A stretch of DNA of 64,000 nucleotides, taken from positions 1,377,001 through 1,441,000 of the forward strand of contig WUJK01000012.1 of assembly GCA_011317545.1 (NCBI GenBank), given 5' to 3'. This stretch comes from Coniella vitis (taxonomy: Eukaryota > Ascomycota > Sordariomycetes > Diaporthales > Schizoparmaceae). A model generated the notes under the pieces. It was given only the letters and a program-made list of their open reading frames with translations. It had not been told where the DNA came from and ran no database searches. Below are positions 35,632 to 44,628 of this stretch, piece after piece (the stretch's first letter is position 1; the number at the start of each line of letters is the position of its first letter). The translations under genes were made by a program, and so were the position numbers.

Positions 35632-36595
35632 ATGTCTGCACCAGAAGTCGATGCTAACGAGAACAGGCGGAAGATGGAGGCCGGTGAGCTCTACTACGCC
35701 TTCACTCCCGAGCTTATTGGAGAGAGAGAACGGTGCAAGATGGCCAGAGACTTGTACAACAAGTCCGAAAGCGTGTCTCGAAGAGAGCAGATCGAGCTCT
35801 ACCAGGAGTAAGCAAGACCGTGGAAACTTGCGGTGCTGTCTTCTTGCCTCTCGGAGCGCGTCGCTCCATGCGTCGTCAATTGCTAACTTGACACCTGCAG
35901 CCTCGTCTCTGACGAGATGCCCATGCCCAAAAAGCACCACCATATGTCACAAGAGGAAGATGAGTCCCAGCTCGAAGACTTTCCGATACTGCTCCCGCCC
36001 GTCATGATGGACTATGGGTACAATGTCAAGTATGTAGACAACCTGATCACCATGCTAGATGACCACTAGTCAGCTATGAGACCAAGGATGGCTGAATAGC
36101 AGATTTGCGAGCAGGCTCGGCCCTAATGTATTTGTCAATTCCAATTCCACCTGGATCGACACGTGCACCATCACCCTGGGAGCGCGCACCTTGGTCGGCC
36201 CTAACTGCTCCTTCTACAGCGGCACGCACCCTCTGGACCCAACCGTCCGCAATGGAACTCGAGGTCCGGAAAGTGGCAAGCCAATTACCATTGGAGAGGA
36301 CTGTTGGTTGGGCGGTAATGTCATTGTGTTACCCGGTGTCACCATTGGCAAGGGCAGCACTGTTGGAGCGGGAAGCGTAGTGACCAAGGACGTTGAGCCC
36401 TACACGTGCGTAGCTGGCAATCCTGCTCGGTTTATCCGCAAGATTGAGGTTGCTGGAGGAGTGGCAGAGGCTGCCTCCTCAGGAGGGGTCGAGGTACTGG
36501 CTGGAGAGGACGCGCTCAAGGTCACAGAGGATCCGCCCAAATCCCCAGGACTCATGGACAAGATTGAAGGATTCCTCGATGTCCAGGAGGATTGA
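35632..36595 (+). CDS. Sugar O-acetyltransferase, maltose-acetyltransferase-like (left-handed beta-helix)
   Basis: 265 aa from three exons (35,632-35,807; 35,901-36,029; 36,103-36,595), phases closing. The N-terminus has the Mac domain pattern (KMEAGELYYAFTPELIGERE, then YNKSESVSRREQIELYQD). The middle reads LPPVMMDYGYNVKFASRLGP. The hexapeptide repeats start at VFVNSNSTWIDTCTITLGAR, with the catalytic-type His in SFYSGTHPLDP, then ITIGEDCWLGGNVIVLPGVTIGKGSTVGAGSVV and VAGNPARFIRK. The family transfers acetyl from acetyl-CoA to maltose, glucose or related glycosides. An extra acidic C-terminal tail of about 45 residues goes beyond the bacterial length, and a His-rich insert (KKHHHM) with acidic residues sits near residue 70. 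The substrate in fungi is unknown. Confidence 0.85.
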
Positions 36596-36607
36596 GACAG
36601 TGTTTTC

Positions 36608-37227
36608 TCATAAAGCACCCGAAATAGAGAACGACGAGACAACTAGGACAAAGACATTGACCCAGCCCCAGATGAAGGGGATCCACGTCGTCATGTACCA
36701 TCCTCCAGCAATGTAAATGGCGCCAACACTATTGAGTCGGACGGGGGCAGGTCAGTTGATGCGCAAAGGGTGGGACTGCAAACCCTACCATGTATCTAGA
36801 GACTTATGAAAGTAGGATTGTTTGCACTGACATTGCTCCCGTGACGCTGCCAGCAACCAGTGCCTCGAAGGCTGCTATTGCCGAATAGATGATAGGGACC
36901 GTCCACAAATATTTCCAGTTGGTCCTTCTCTTGCCGATCTGCACAAACACAGCGATTCCAATGGCAGCCCAGTGGAAAGACGCATACATGACGAGCGTCC
37001 AGAACAGGATGAAGCGCCACATGTCACGGAGTCGATAGAGCACGTAACGATCCTCGAGCGGCGGCCAAAACAGTGACGGCCATTCTGGCGCTTCGTAGCC
37101 GGTTGGGGGGAACGGGGCATGGGAGCTGTTCGAGTCCTTGTCAGTGGAGGCTTTGCTTGTTGAAAGAGGACTCTTCGTGGGGAAGGTCGCAGGCAAGCGA
37201 CACTTACTGCGGCTCTACTACAGTCAT
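36608..37227 (-). CDS. TMEM170-like small integral membrane protein
   Basis: Three exons (37,227-37,208, only 20 nt; 37,155-36,832; 36,728-36,608) give 154 aa with closed phases. The cytosolic N-terminus, rich in Ser/Pro/Lys, is followed by RLRDMWRFILFWTLVMYASF (first helix), a short basic loop GKRRTNWKY, a second helix over SAIAAFEALVAGSVTGAI, and a third helix over WIPFIWGWVNVFVLVVSSF. The MW...FLW...FH and MxxWIPF pattern resembles the TMEM170 family, whose members act in ER and nuclear-envelope shape in animals. That role in fungi is inference. Its stop codon lies 12 bp from the stop of the convergent acetyltransferase. Confidence 0.65.
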
Positions 37228-37595
37228 CGTGGTTTCGATGGTTTCCCCTGATGGTGGTTAGCATATGTAAGAAACGGAAATGTTAAATGTTGGAATGAGG
37301 TCAGAGGCTAGAGCCCCCAATAGCCAGCCCCCTGTCAGCGCCGAGCCTCGGTAAGACAACCTGCTGTCACAAGCACTGATAAGCGACCGGCACCCCAACT
37401 CAGGGCCTGTGTATGTTAAGCTTCACCACCGCCGTCCTCAGTCAATCACACACCGAATGCTGAGCCGAATTGCTTCAAGATCAGCAGCCTGCGAAAAGCT
37501 TCCGACTTCCTGATTTACTTGACGACAGTATGTTCGCATCCTGCAAGTAACGCGCAGTCGGAACCCCCAGACGTTTCGCCGTTACGACGTCCCTT
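37228..37595. promoter_or_regulatory. Divergent promoter TMEM170-like / PEX8
   Basis: 368 bp between the two diverging start codons; no distinct element recognised. Confidence 0.45.
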
Positions 37596-39695
37596 ATGCC
37601 GGCCGACCGCCTCCTCAACCAGGTCCTCGCCGAGTACCAGATCCGCCGCCACGATGAGCGCCAAAGCGAGCGGCTCTGGGGAACGACCTTGACTCTGCTC
37701 ACTGAGCTTACGAACCCTCTCAACCTATCTCTCTTGACATCACAATTCCTTACTGCGCCGGCAATATGGTACCATGGACCCTCCGGCGCTGGCTTCGACC
37801 CTCTTGACAGCATTTGCCAGCGCGTGCTCTCCATTTTCAACACAGCTGCTATCCACGTGCGTCGCAACGAACGCGAGCGAGAGGACAAACGTTTGGCGCT
37901 GGGGTTCGGCATCACGGCGAGTCCACCCGTAGGTGGCGGCCTTACATGCGAAGAGTGGGCCAAGGCAGTGGTCAAGGGCGCGGACGAGAGAAGCAGTCGT
38001 TGGCAACATGTGTTGGTGCTTGCTGGCATTTTTATAGGGTTTGAGGGCAACGATAAGAGAAGCTTGCCGTCTTCCATGAGGAGAAACCTGGAAAGTGCCG
38101 TTGTGACAGCAGCCAATCTTGCGTTGAAGGGCTTGGCCAGAGAGCCGCGGCTTGCAAGATCAGCTACCGTGCTGGCATTGAACTGGGCTTTCCCATCGTT
38201 GTCAGACTTGGCAAAGGAGGAACTTTACAGCGATGCACTGCTACCAGTGGCTCTCCAGGCATTCATCGGGGCAGATGGATTCCAAGGAGGAATCTTCTTG
38301 GGGCTTGTTGGCGGCGACGTCAAACAAGTTGGCTCGAGACTTGAGTGGAAAGAGACTACAAGCTCCTATACGGCAATACGGAGACTGACTACGAGGCCGT
38401 TTGTACAATCGGCAGGACCGCTCGCAAACCTGATATCATTCGCAGTCGCACATACTAGAGACCATAGGCTGATTCTGCAGGGCCAGGACGACCTGGTCTC
38501 CTTCACGAACTCACTGCTTACCCACTGGCGCCATGTCAAGTTCTCGGAGATTGACAGTGCGGATGAGGCTGTTCTCCTTACTGAGGGCACCTTTCAAGTC
38601 ACCTGCAAGGCCCTGTGGCGATTGCTCACCAACATTCTCTTTGCAGTCGTAGCTATCTTGCGGAGTGTCACAGCTCAAAGCCTGCTGGATTCTCATCTGA
38701 AGCACGACGCTGTCGCCCCTGTCGTGGCAACCAAAACATTGCGCATATACCGCAATCTTTCTTTCATCTCCACGAGAGGAAACGACAGCTTCCAAGTGTA
38801 TCTGTTCTCTTACCTCACGTCTATTGACATCCTGGCGAGATATTCAGGGCCTACCATCGCCTTTTTAAAGGAGACAGTACCACAAGGCTCGGGTACGATA
38901 CCTACGCATGCCTTGGATAGAATCCTTGACCTCTTCTATCTCAACACCGCAGAACACCTACCGTTGAACATACCGCCAGAAACCTGTGATGCGCTTATCA
39001 TCCAGCCCGCGATAACATACCTCTCTGGCAATGCCTCGCTTTCGAAGCGCATTGTGGAGCTCTTCGAAGCCGCCCACTCTGCCGTCCTTTCTGTTCTCTG
39101 CTGCCCTCAAAACGGGCCTATCGCAATTAAGATAGCTCCTTTTTACGCCGACACACTCCTCGAATCGTTCCCATCGCAAATTTCACCACGACAATTTCGG
39201 CTTGCCTTTAGTACCCTGATGCAGATTCTATCTCCTCCCTTTCCCGTCTCAGGATCTCAATCGGAGCTCGGTGAGACGCTCCTGGAAATGGTACGTTTCC
39301 GAATCCCGTTTGCGCGTCATGAGCTCCTGCCTGCGACGCCCCATCAAAGTGATGGTCACACGCGCCCAATGTCTGAGCAGAGTGCTCTGGTTCTCACCCT
39401 AATCGATGCGCTCCCGTTCCTTCCTTTGGCTATTGTAGAGAACTGGATGAATGTTGCCGCGTCTTCTCTACATCAGATTTCCGATCCCTTTCTGCAGGAG
39501 GCAGCGAAACAGCGCTTTTGGGAAATATTAGGCAGCGGAGAACTGGATGTCGAACGAGCCGCCATCGGTGTGGCCTGGTGGGGGACAAAAGGCGGCCGCG
39601 AGCTCGTGCTCTTTGGCCCGGAAGGAAAGCCGGCCTCAGACCCATTCATGATGAGCGGCGCGCTTGTTGACGAGGCCGTGTCAAGCAAGTTGTGA
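37596..39695 (+). CDS. PEX8: Peroxin 8, intraperoxisomal import factor
   Basis: Single exon, 699 aa. The N-terminus MPADRLLNQVLAEYQIRRHD matches the family start. The body is largely alpha-helical with many Leu-rich segments and few charged loops, typical of the HEAT-like fold of Pex8. The last three residues are SKL, a perfect type 1 peroxisomal targeting signal, as expected for Pex8, which sits on the lumenal side of the membrane. Pex8 links the docking and RING subcomplexes of the peroxisomal import machinery and binds Pex5. Assignment rests on N-terminal similarity, length and the SKL; no single catalytic motif exists to confirm it. Confidence 0.82.
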   Translation: MPADRLLNQVLAEYQIRRHDERQSERLWGTTLTLLTELTNPLNLSLLTSQFLTAPAIWYHGPSGAGFDPLDSICQRVLSIFNTAAIHVRRNEREREDKRLALGFGITASPPVGGGLTCEEWAKAVVKGADERSSRWQHVLVLAGIFIGFEGNDKRSLPSSMRRNLESAVVTAANLALKGLAREPRLARSATVLALNWAFPSLSDLAKEELYSDALLPVALQAFIGADGFQGGIFLGLVGGDVKQVGSRLEWKETTSSYTAIRRLTTRPFVQSAGPLANLISFAVAHTRDHRLILQGQDDLVSFTNSLLTHWRHVKFSEIDSADEAVLLTEGTFQVTCKALWRLLTNILFAVVAILRSVTAQSLLDSHLKHDAVAPVVATKTLRIYRNLSFISTRGNDSFQVYLFSYLTSIDILARYSGPTIAFLKETVPQGSGTIPTHALDRILDLFYLNTAEHLPLNIPPETCDALIIQPAITYLSGNASLSKRIVELFEAAHSAVLSVLCCPQNGPIAIKIAPFYADTLLESFPSQISPRQFRLAFSTLMQILSPPFPVSGSQSELGETLLEMVRFRIPFARHELLPATPHQSDGHTRPMSEQSALVLTLIDALPFLPLAIVENWMNVAASSLHQISDPFLQEAAKQRFWEILGSGELDVERAAIGVAWWGTKGGRELVLFGPEGKPASDPFMMSGALVDEAVSSKL

Positions 39696-41297
39696 GATGA
39701 CGATATGTTCTGAGAATCGGGGAAATGGACGTGCGCTCAGCCCACTTCGACCCACTAGTGAAGTTTGCAAGCATGTGCACTCACGGAAGGCTACAGTGAA
39801 AGATGCCTCGTATTCGAGCCCTTCCTGGGCGATGGGACTCGCTCACGTTTCTTCAAGAACGGTTTGCTTTTGACTAAGCAAGACTTTCGGCTCTATGACT
39901 TAGCTCCTGCGCCGTCTCGCCGCTTTGCTCAGCCTGAAAAAGGCTATGTACGAACGGCAAATATGAATAGTCCTCCGAAGGCCTTTGTATTCCTCTAGCT
40001 TACAACCCTCACTGTCTCGGTGGTGTAGAGCATTCCGCATCGCCGGCTGGCTTGGTGATACCATGGCACATCCAATGCAACCAACCGAATCCGTTGCATA
40101 ATTCTAGGCCTTGTGCAGCCTGGCGTCATAATGCTTTCGTCGTCGAGAATACTGAACACCTCAATTAGTCCACGGCGTCTTGGTTGGGGATCTGTGGCTG
40201 AACGCGGGGTAACGGGAAACTTGGAAAAGGTTGTTGCACAAGTGGCGCAAATGCCCCTCATGTTAGCCTCTCAACTCTCCGCACAGGACAATGCTCCAGA
40301 AAACTTGGCAAAAGCAGGGACGACTTGCAAACAGGGGTGGCTTAGCACGTGCTTGGTTTCAGTCGGGCAATCTAAGACTTGCAAATCGAGTTGTCGTCGC
40401 CACACATGTACTCAGAAACAAACACCAACTCCATTCGAGGAAAGCCACGCATGAAGTACACACTATGTAGTACTTTGTAAGCTCGGTACTATTGGGCGGT
40501 CGTCCAGATGTCATCTCGATCTCCTTTTCTTATGGGCGCTCAAGCCCCTATGACGACATGCCTCAATACCGGCAACTGCTTCTGTCCTGCATGGGCCCTT
40601 CTGCCTTGGTAGGCACGAGTTGTGACACGCAGCCTATCGCGAGCAAGCACTACTATGTGCAATCAAGTAGGTGATCACCACGGACAAGGCTGGATGGCGC
40701 AAGACGTACTTTACAGAGTACACAGGTTGCAAGACTGCCCGCCATGTACATTGGCTGAAGAGGAATCACGGGCCGGCAAACTTTGTCCATGTCACCAACA
40801 TCTATCCATCTGCCAAAGCTTCCCAAAGAGAGATGAGACCAGCGGTTGAATCTGGGAATTGTGCAAAGGGAATGCATTATTGGGCCTATTAACACAGGTG
40901 GCGCACCTCGTGTCCCTTTTCCCGGGTTCACAAGAACCAGTCACGCCCACTATGATACTATGTCGGTGTTGTTTTTAGATGAAAATCAACAAGAAACAGG
41001 CTTCAAGCCCTTCCCGCATTAGGCTGATCGCTGGGGCATACCGGCGAAGAGGACAAGGATTGCAGGATTGCCTGGTGACGTAGGGCATGGGCAGAAGAGA
41101 GTCTGGAAAGTCATTGGTCCTCTTGAAACAACTATTGGCCTACGTGAGCGATGCGGTTGTGTATATATCTTTGGGGAACCCCTTTCCATACTACGAATTC
41201 GTATTGATCGAAAACAAACACATCGACTTCATCAACTACCACACACACAAACCGCAACAGACCCTCCAATCTAACACCACAAAACAAAACATACACT
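39696..41297. other. Intergenic region PEX8 to DDR48-like gene
   Basis: 1.6 kb with scattered short frames on both strands and no domain. The last 250 bp should be the promoter of the stress-type gene; CCCCTTT at about 41,178 and AGGGG-like pieces nearby could be stress elements, but this is weak. Confidence 0.35.
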
Positions 41298-42242
41298 ATG
41301 TCTTACGGTCGTGACGATGTGAGCCATACTACACAATTGGGACATTTATTAGAGGAGTCAAGACTGACCTTTCTGTAGTCTAACTATGGCGGCACCGACT
41401 CGGGCTTCGTAAGGCTCCTCCTATACCTTCCTTACTTTGCGTGATGAAGAACGCTTCAGTGCTACGTGAATATACACTGACGATTCCATCTCGCACAGGG
41501 CTCTGAGCGCCGCGATGACAACTTTGGTAACGACTCCCTGGGAAACCAAAGTAGCAACCAGTTTGGCGACGACTCGCTAAGTTCGGGCGCCGGCCAGCGC
41601 GGCGATTTTGGCTCCGCCGGCCAGGGTGCAGGTAACTTCAGCTCAGGTGGCGCAGGTGGCGGCAACTTTGCCTCTGGCGGTGGTGCTGGTGTTGGCGGTG
41701 GCCGTGATGACGAGTTTGGCAGCTCGGGCGGCCTGGGCAGCAGTGGGCGCAACGATGGGTTTGGCAGTTCGGGTGACAACTTCGGTTCTTCGGGCGGCCT
41801 GGGCAGCAGTGGACGCAACGATGAGTTTGGCAGTTCTGGTGTCGGCCGCACCGGCGGCGACAACTTTGGTTCCTCGGCCACCACCGGCACAGGCATCGGC
41901 GGTGACGACTTTGACAACTCACGTCGCGAGGACTTTGGTGGTAGTGGTAACACGGGCCTGGGCGGTGCTTCCGAGACAGGCACGTTCGGCAACGACAACT
42001 CGTCGTACGGCAGTGGCGGTAACACCACTGGCGAATACGGCTCCTCTGGTAGGGACCAGTATGGCAGCAGTGGTGTTGGCACAGGTGCGGCGACTGGAAG
42101 TGGACATAGCTCGGGCAAGGACAGCACTCTGGGCAAGCTGATGGAGAAGGCCGGCTCAGCGCTGAACAATGAGAAGCTCGAGATCAAGGGCCAGGAGAAG
42201 AGGAATGCTGCTGGTGGATATGATGGATCGACTAACTACTAA
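41298..42242 (+). CDS. Gly/Ser-rich DDR48-like stress protein, three exons
   Basis: Two micro-exons (41,298-41,318, 21 nt; 41,379-41,408, 30 nt) precede the main exon 41,499-42,242, all phase 0, giving 264 aa. The start reads MSYGRDDSNYGGTDSGFGSE. The body is made of degenerate repeats of the FGSSG/YGSSG/DDxFGS kind, with a nearly exact 66-bp tandem duplication at 41,715-41,846. The C-terminus changes character to a charged helix, LGKLMEKAGSALNNEKLEIK followed by GQEKRNAAGGYD. This layout resembles yeast Ddr48 and related fungal stress proteins, hydrophilic and induced by stress or in conidia. Biochemical function is unknown. The antisense strand has a long Pro/Leu-rich open frame that is only a shadow of the Gly/Ser repeats. 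Confidence 0.78.
41715..41846 (+). repeat. 66-bp tandem duplication inside the DDR48-like gene
   Basis: Two adjacent 66-nt units encode FGSSGGLGSSGRNDxFGSSG with only a few differences, mostly at third positions. Confidence 0.8.
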
Positions 42243-42490
42243 GTTAGTATTATGAGTCCTTAGTTTCTGTCGCCTTTTGACGTCCCTAAGATGAGCACCT
42301 TATATAGTATTCTTCCTTTTACGATAATAATATCTGCCCTCCATACATGGTATTCGTTTTATATTGCCGTACCTAGATAACGTTTTCGTGCTGGAAAATT
42401 AATTTTGGAAATCAATGTAAAATGCTGTCAACCTTCCTCCTGTCAATTTTACAAAGCTATATAATGCAACGATACAAGATCATTGTATCA

Positions 42491-42580
42491 GGTTTCGTGG
42501 CCTAATGGTAAGGCGTCAGATTTCGGTTGTGAACTTCACAATTGCTCTGAAGATTGAGGGTTCGAATCCCTTCGGAATCG
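42491..42580 (+). tRNA. tRNA-Arg (anticodon TCG) with an intron of about 18 nt
   Basis: The acceptor stem GGTTTCG pairs with CGGAATC (one G-T and one T-G wobble). The A box is in TGGCCTAATGG; the B box GGTTCGAATCC lies in the T arm, whose stem is GAGGG/CCCTT. The anticodon stem TCAGA pairs with TCTGA, and the loop starts TTTCGG, giving anticodon TCG. An intron of about 18 nt lies after position 37 and contains a self-pairing TTGTGAA/TTCACAA. The discriminator base G at 42,580 is followed directly by a T run. Confidence 0.92.
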
Positions 42581-42585
42581 TTTTT
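42581..42585 (+). terminator. RNA polymerase III T-run terminator
   Basis: Five T directly after the tRNA discriminator base, the usual Pol III stop signal. Confidence 0.85.
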
Positions 42586-43288
42586 GCTTGGCATAAATCT
42601 TTCCAATCCAGGCCTTCTTGTGTGCTTTTACAGTATCATGTTTCATGTAACCGTCATATGTCGATTATGTCGAAATGTATCGTTCCTTTACTTGGTGCGA
42701 TGTAGTGAAGGCCGCCGGTGGATATTACGCCAAATAGGAATCGCCCACCTGCGCTTGAGACCGCGTGACCCAATCACAGGATCAACTTATAAACAAAAGT
42801 GCAGGCATTTACTAGGCATCTTTGAACATGAATACGTTGTATTCGAAGCCATCCCACTCCTTTATCTTTCTCGAGAGACCAAGTGTGCTTTTTATGGAAC
42901 ACTCTAGTCAGACGGGCCGAGGCGGCTGATGGATTACATGCACACCATAAGGGTCACTTGCGCCTTTCAAAGCCATCACTTGCAGCGGACTGAACTGGCT
43001 CAACCCTCGTCTACTACCATCACGGGGTAGTTGTTTATCATGTCACTGGGCCGGTCTAAATAACTGCAAATATGTACCTCTCTGGCCAAGTCGAGATATA
43101 TATACTGGACACCATCAAAGCAGTGATGGCGTCTGAATGTTCTGTATTTTTTATGAATTGTAGTCAATTATTGAATCCAACCAACATCAAAGCAATCATA
43201 GGTTCCTCTTGCTTCGACTCTAACAAACCCTACCAAACAAGACTTAGCTATTTGCAAGATTTCCTCGGAGATCAGAGCCCTGCCCAAT
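42586..43288. other. Intergenic region tRNA to SLATT gene
   Basis: About 700 bp. Short frames only; promoter of the downstream gene expected here. An upstream exon for that gene cannot be excluded. Confidence 0.35.
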
Positions 43289-44251
43289 ATGCCAATATGG
43301 ACCAAAGTCCTCCACCTCCAATCCGACGACACCGTACCACTACTAGGCGAGACCGAAGAAAGACCCCGCCGACGACCGAGCAGCAATGTCAGTGATAGCA
43401 GCAACGCCAGTAGTCCAAGAATCCGAGGCTATGACTCGCCCTTTGCGCCATCATCGCCTATGTTATTTCCTTCCAACAGCAACAACGATACTAAGTACAT
43501 GCTTCGTCACGACAATACAACCACCATCCCCTCCACTCCAACCATCGGCTCCCCCTCGGGCATCATAAGCTACCATGCCCTCTGGTCAGACCCTCTGGGC
43601 GGTCCTCCACGCAGCAACAACGACGAACACCTCCTCATGTTCCGACGTGCCGTGGGGATCAACCTCATCAACAGCGATGCTTCCAATCCGGTCAACAACA
43701 ATAACAATAATACAGCCAACATCCTCTCCTCCTTTGCCCCTCCGTCATCCGCAACAGGCATCTACCTCACCATCCTCCACCACCAATACCGCACAAAACG
43801 CCTCCATCATGCCGTGGCAGGCCTCGTCTGGACGTGCCACGGCGCGCAAATCGTCCTCGGCGCAGCGCTTACCTGCCTGGGGTTATCATCACCATCCTCC
43901 GCCACCTACCCAGGCACTGTCACCGCGCTGGGAGCCCTCAACACGGCCGTGGCGGGGGTTCTGGCACTCCTCAAGGGGAAAGGCGTGGCTGAGAAACTGG
44001 GCCGCAGCGAAGCGGATTTCGGACAGCTCCGCGCGTGGATCGAGGAGACGGATGCGTTGCTGGCCATGGGTGTGATTGGACGGGACCGGAAGGAGGTGGG
44101 AAGGCTGGTTGAGACAGCGTTTGAAAGGTATAATGAGTGTTTTGGGAGAGAGTTTGATATGGAGGTTGCGTTGGATTTGGAGGATAGGGAGGACAATGTG
44201 GATTTGGAAATGGATCCAGATCGAACGGATGATGAGGAGAGTCGGGGGTAG
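43289..44251 (+). CDS. Fungal SLATT-domain two-transmembrane protein
   Basis: Single exon as read, 320 aa. The N-terminal 130 residues are disordered and Ser/Asn/Pro-rich, with TVPLLGETEERPRRRPSS near the start. The domain begins at GIYLTILHHQYRTKRLHH and has two hydrophobic segments: VAGLVWTCHGAQIVLGAAL, and TVTALGALNTAVAGVLALLK with its Lys-Gly-Lys end. A helical tail then includes LRAWIEETDALLAMG and a Glu/Asp-rich C-terminus. This is the architecture of the fungal branch of the SLATT family (SMODS/SLOG-associating 2TM effector). Bacterial members are thought to form pores in nucleotide-triggered defence; the fungal role is unknown. The start at 43,289 is the first Met of the frame. Confidence 0.75.
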   Translation: MPIWTKVLHLQSDDTVPLLGETEERPRRRPSSNVSDSSNASSPRIRGYDSPFAPSSPMLFPSNSNNDTKYMLRHDNTTTIPSTPTIGSPSGIISYHALWSDPLGGPPRSNNDEHLLMFRRAVGINLINSDASNPVNNNNNNTANILSSFAPPSSATGIYLTILHHQYRTKRLHHAVAGLVWTCHGAQIVLGAALTCLGLSSPSSATYPGTVTALGALNTAVAGVLALLKGKGVAEKLGRSEADFGQLRAWIEETDALLAMGVIGRDRKEVGRLVETAFERYNECFGREFDMEVALDLEDREDNVDLEMDPDRTDDEESRG

Positions 44252-44628
44252 GAGGGGGGCTTAAGGGGGTGGATGATGTAGGTCGGAAACAGTTGTCGTG
44301 ATGACGGATATTCATGCGTCGTGTGCCTTTGTCTTGCGTTGACAGCTCGTAGATTAATTTCTTTGCTGGTGGCTAGTAGTCGAACAAATTGTCAATAAAT
44401 AGCGCCCAGGCTGCAGTGACCTTCTGGGTTATTCGAAAGGGTTGGTATGGCGCAAGGAGCAATTGCAGATGCAGAGCGGTCATTAAGCCAATGTTGTATT
44501 TACTTTTATATGATGAGCACTCTAATCTCATGTTGATCCCAAATCCGCTGCGGGCTCTATGTCATTACACTTATTTGCAATGAACGATTTTGCCCAAATA
44601 CACAACTCTTATACATATGCTATTCCCT
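44252..44628. other. Convergent 3' flanks
   Basis: 377 bp between the stops of the SLATT gene and SEC63; nothing recognised. Confidence 0.4.

Noticed and set aside
41462..42187. 241-codon Pro/Leu-rich minus-strand frame
   Set aside because: It is the antisense shadow of the Gly/Ser repeats of the DDR48-like gene; no signal or domain.
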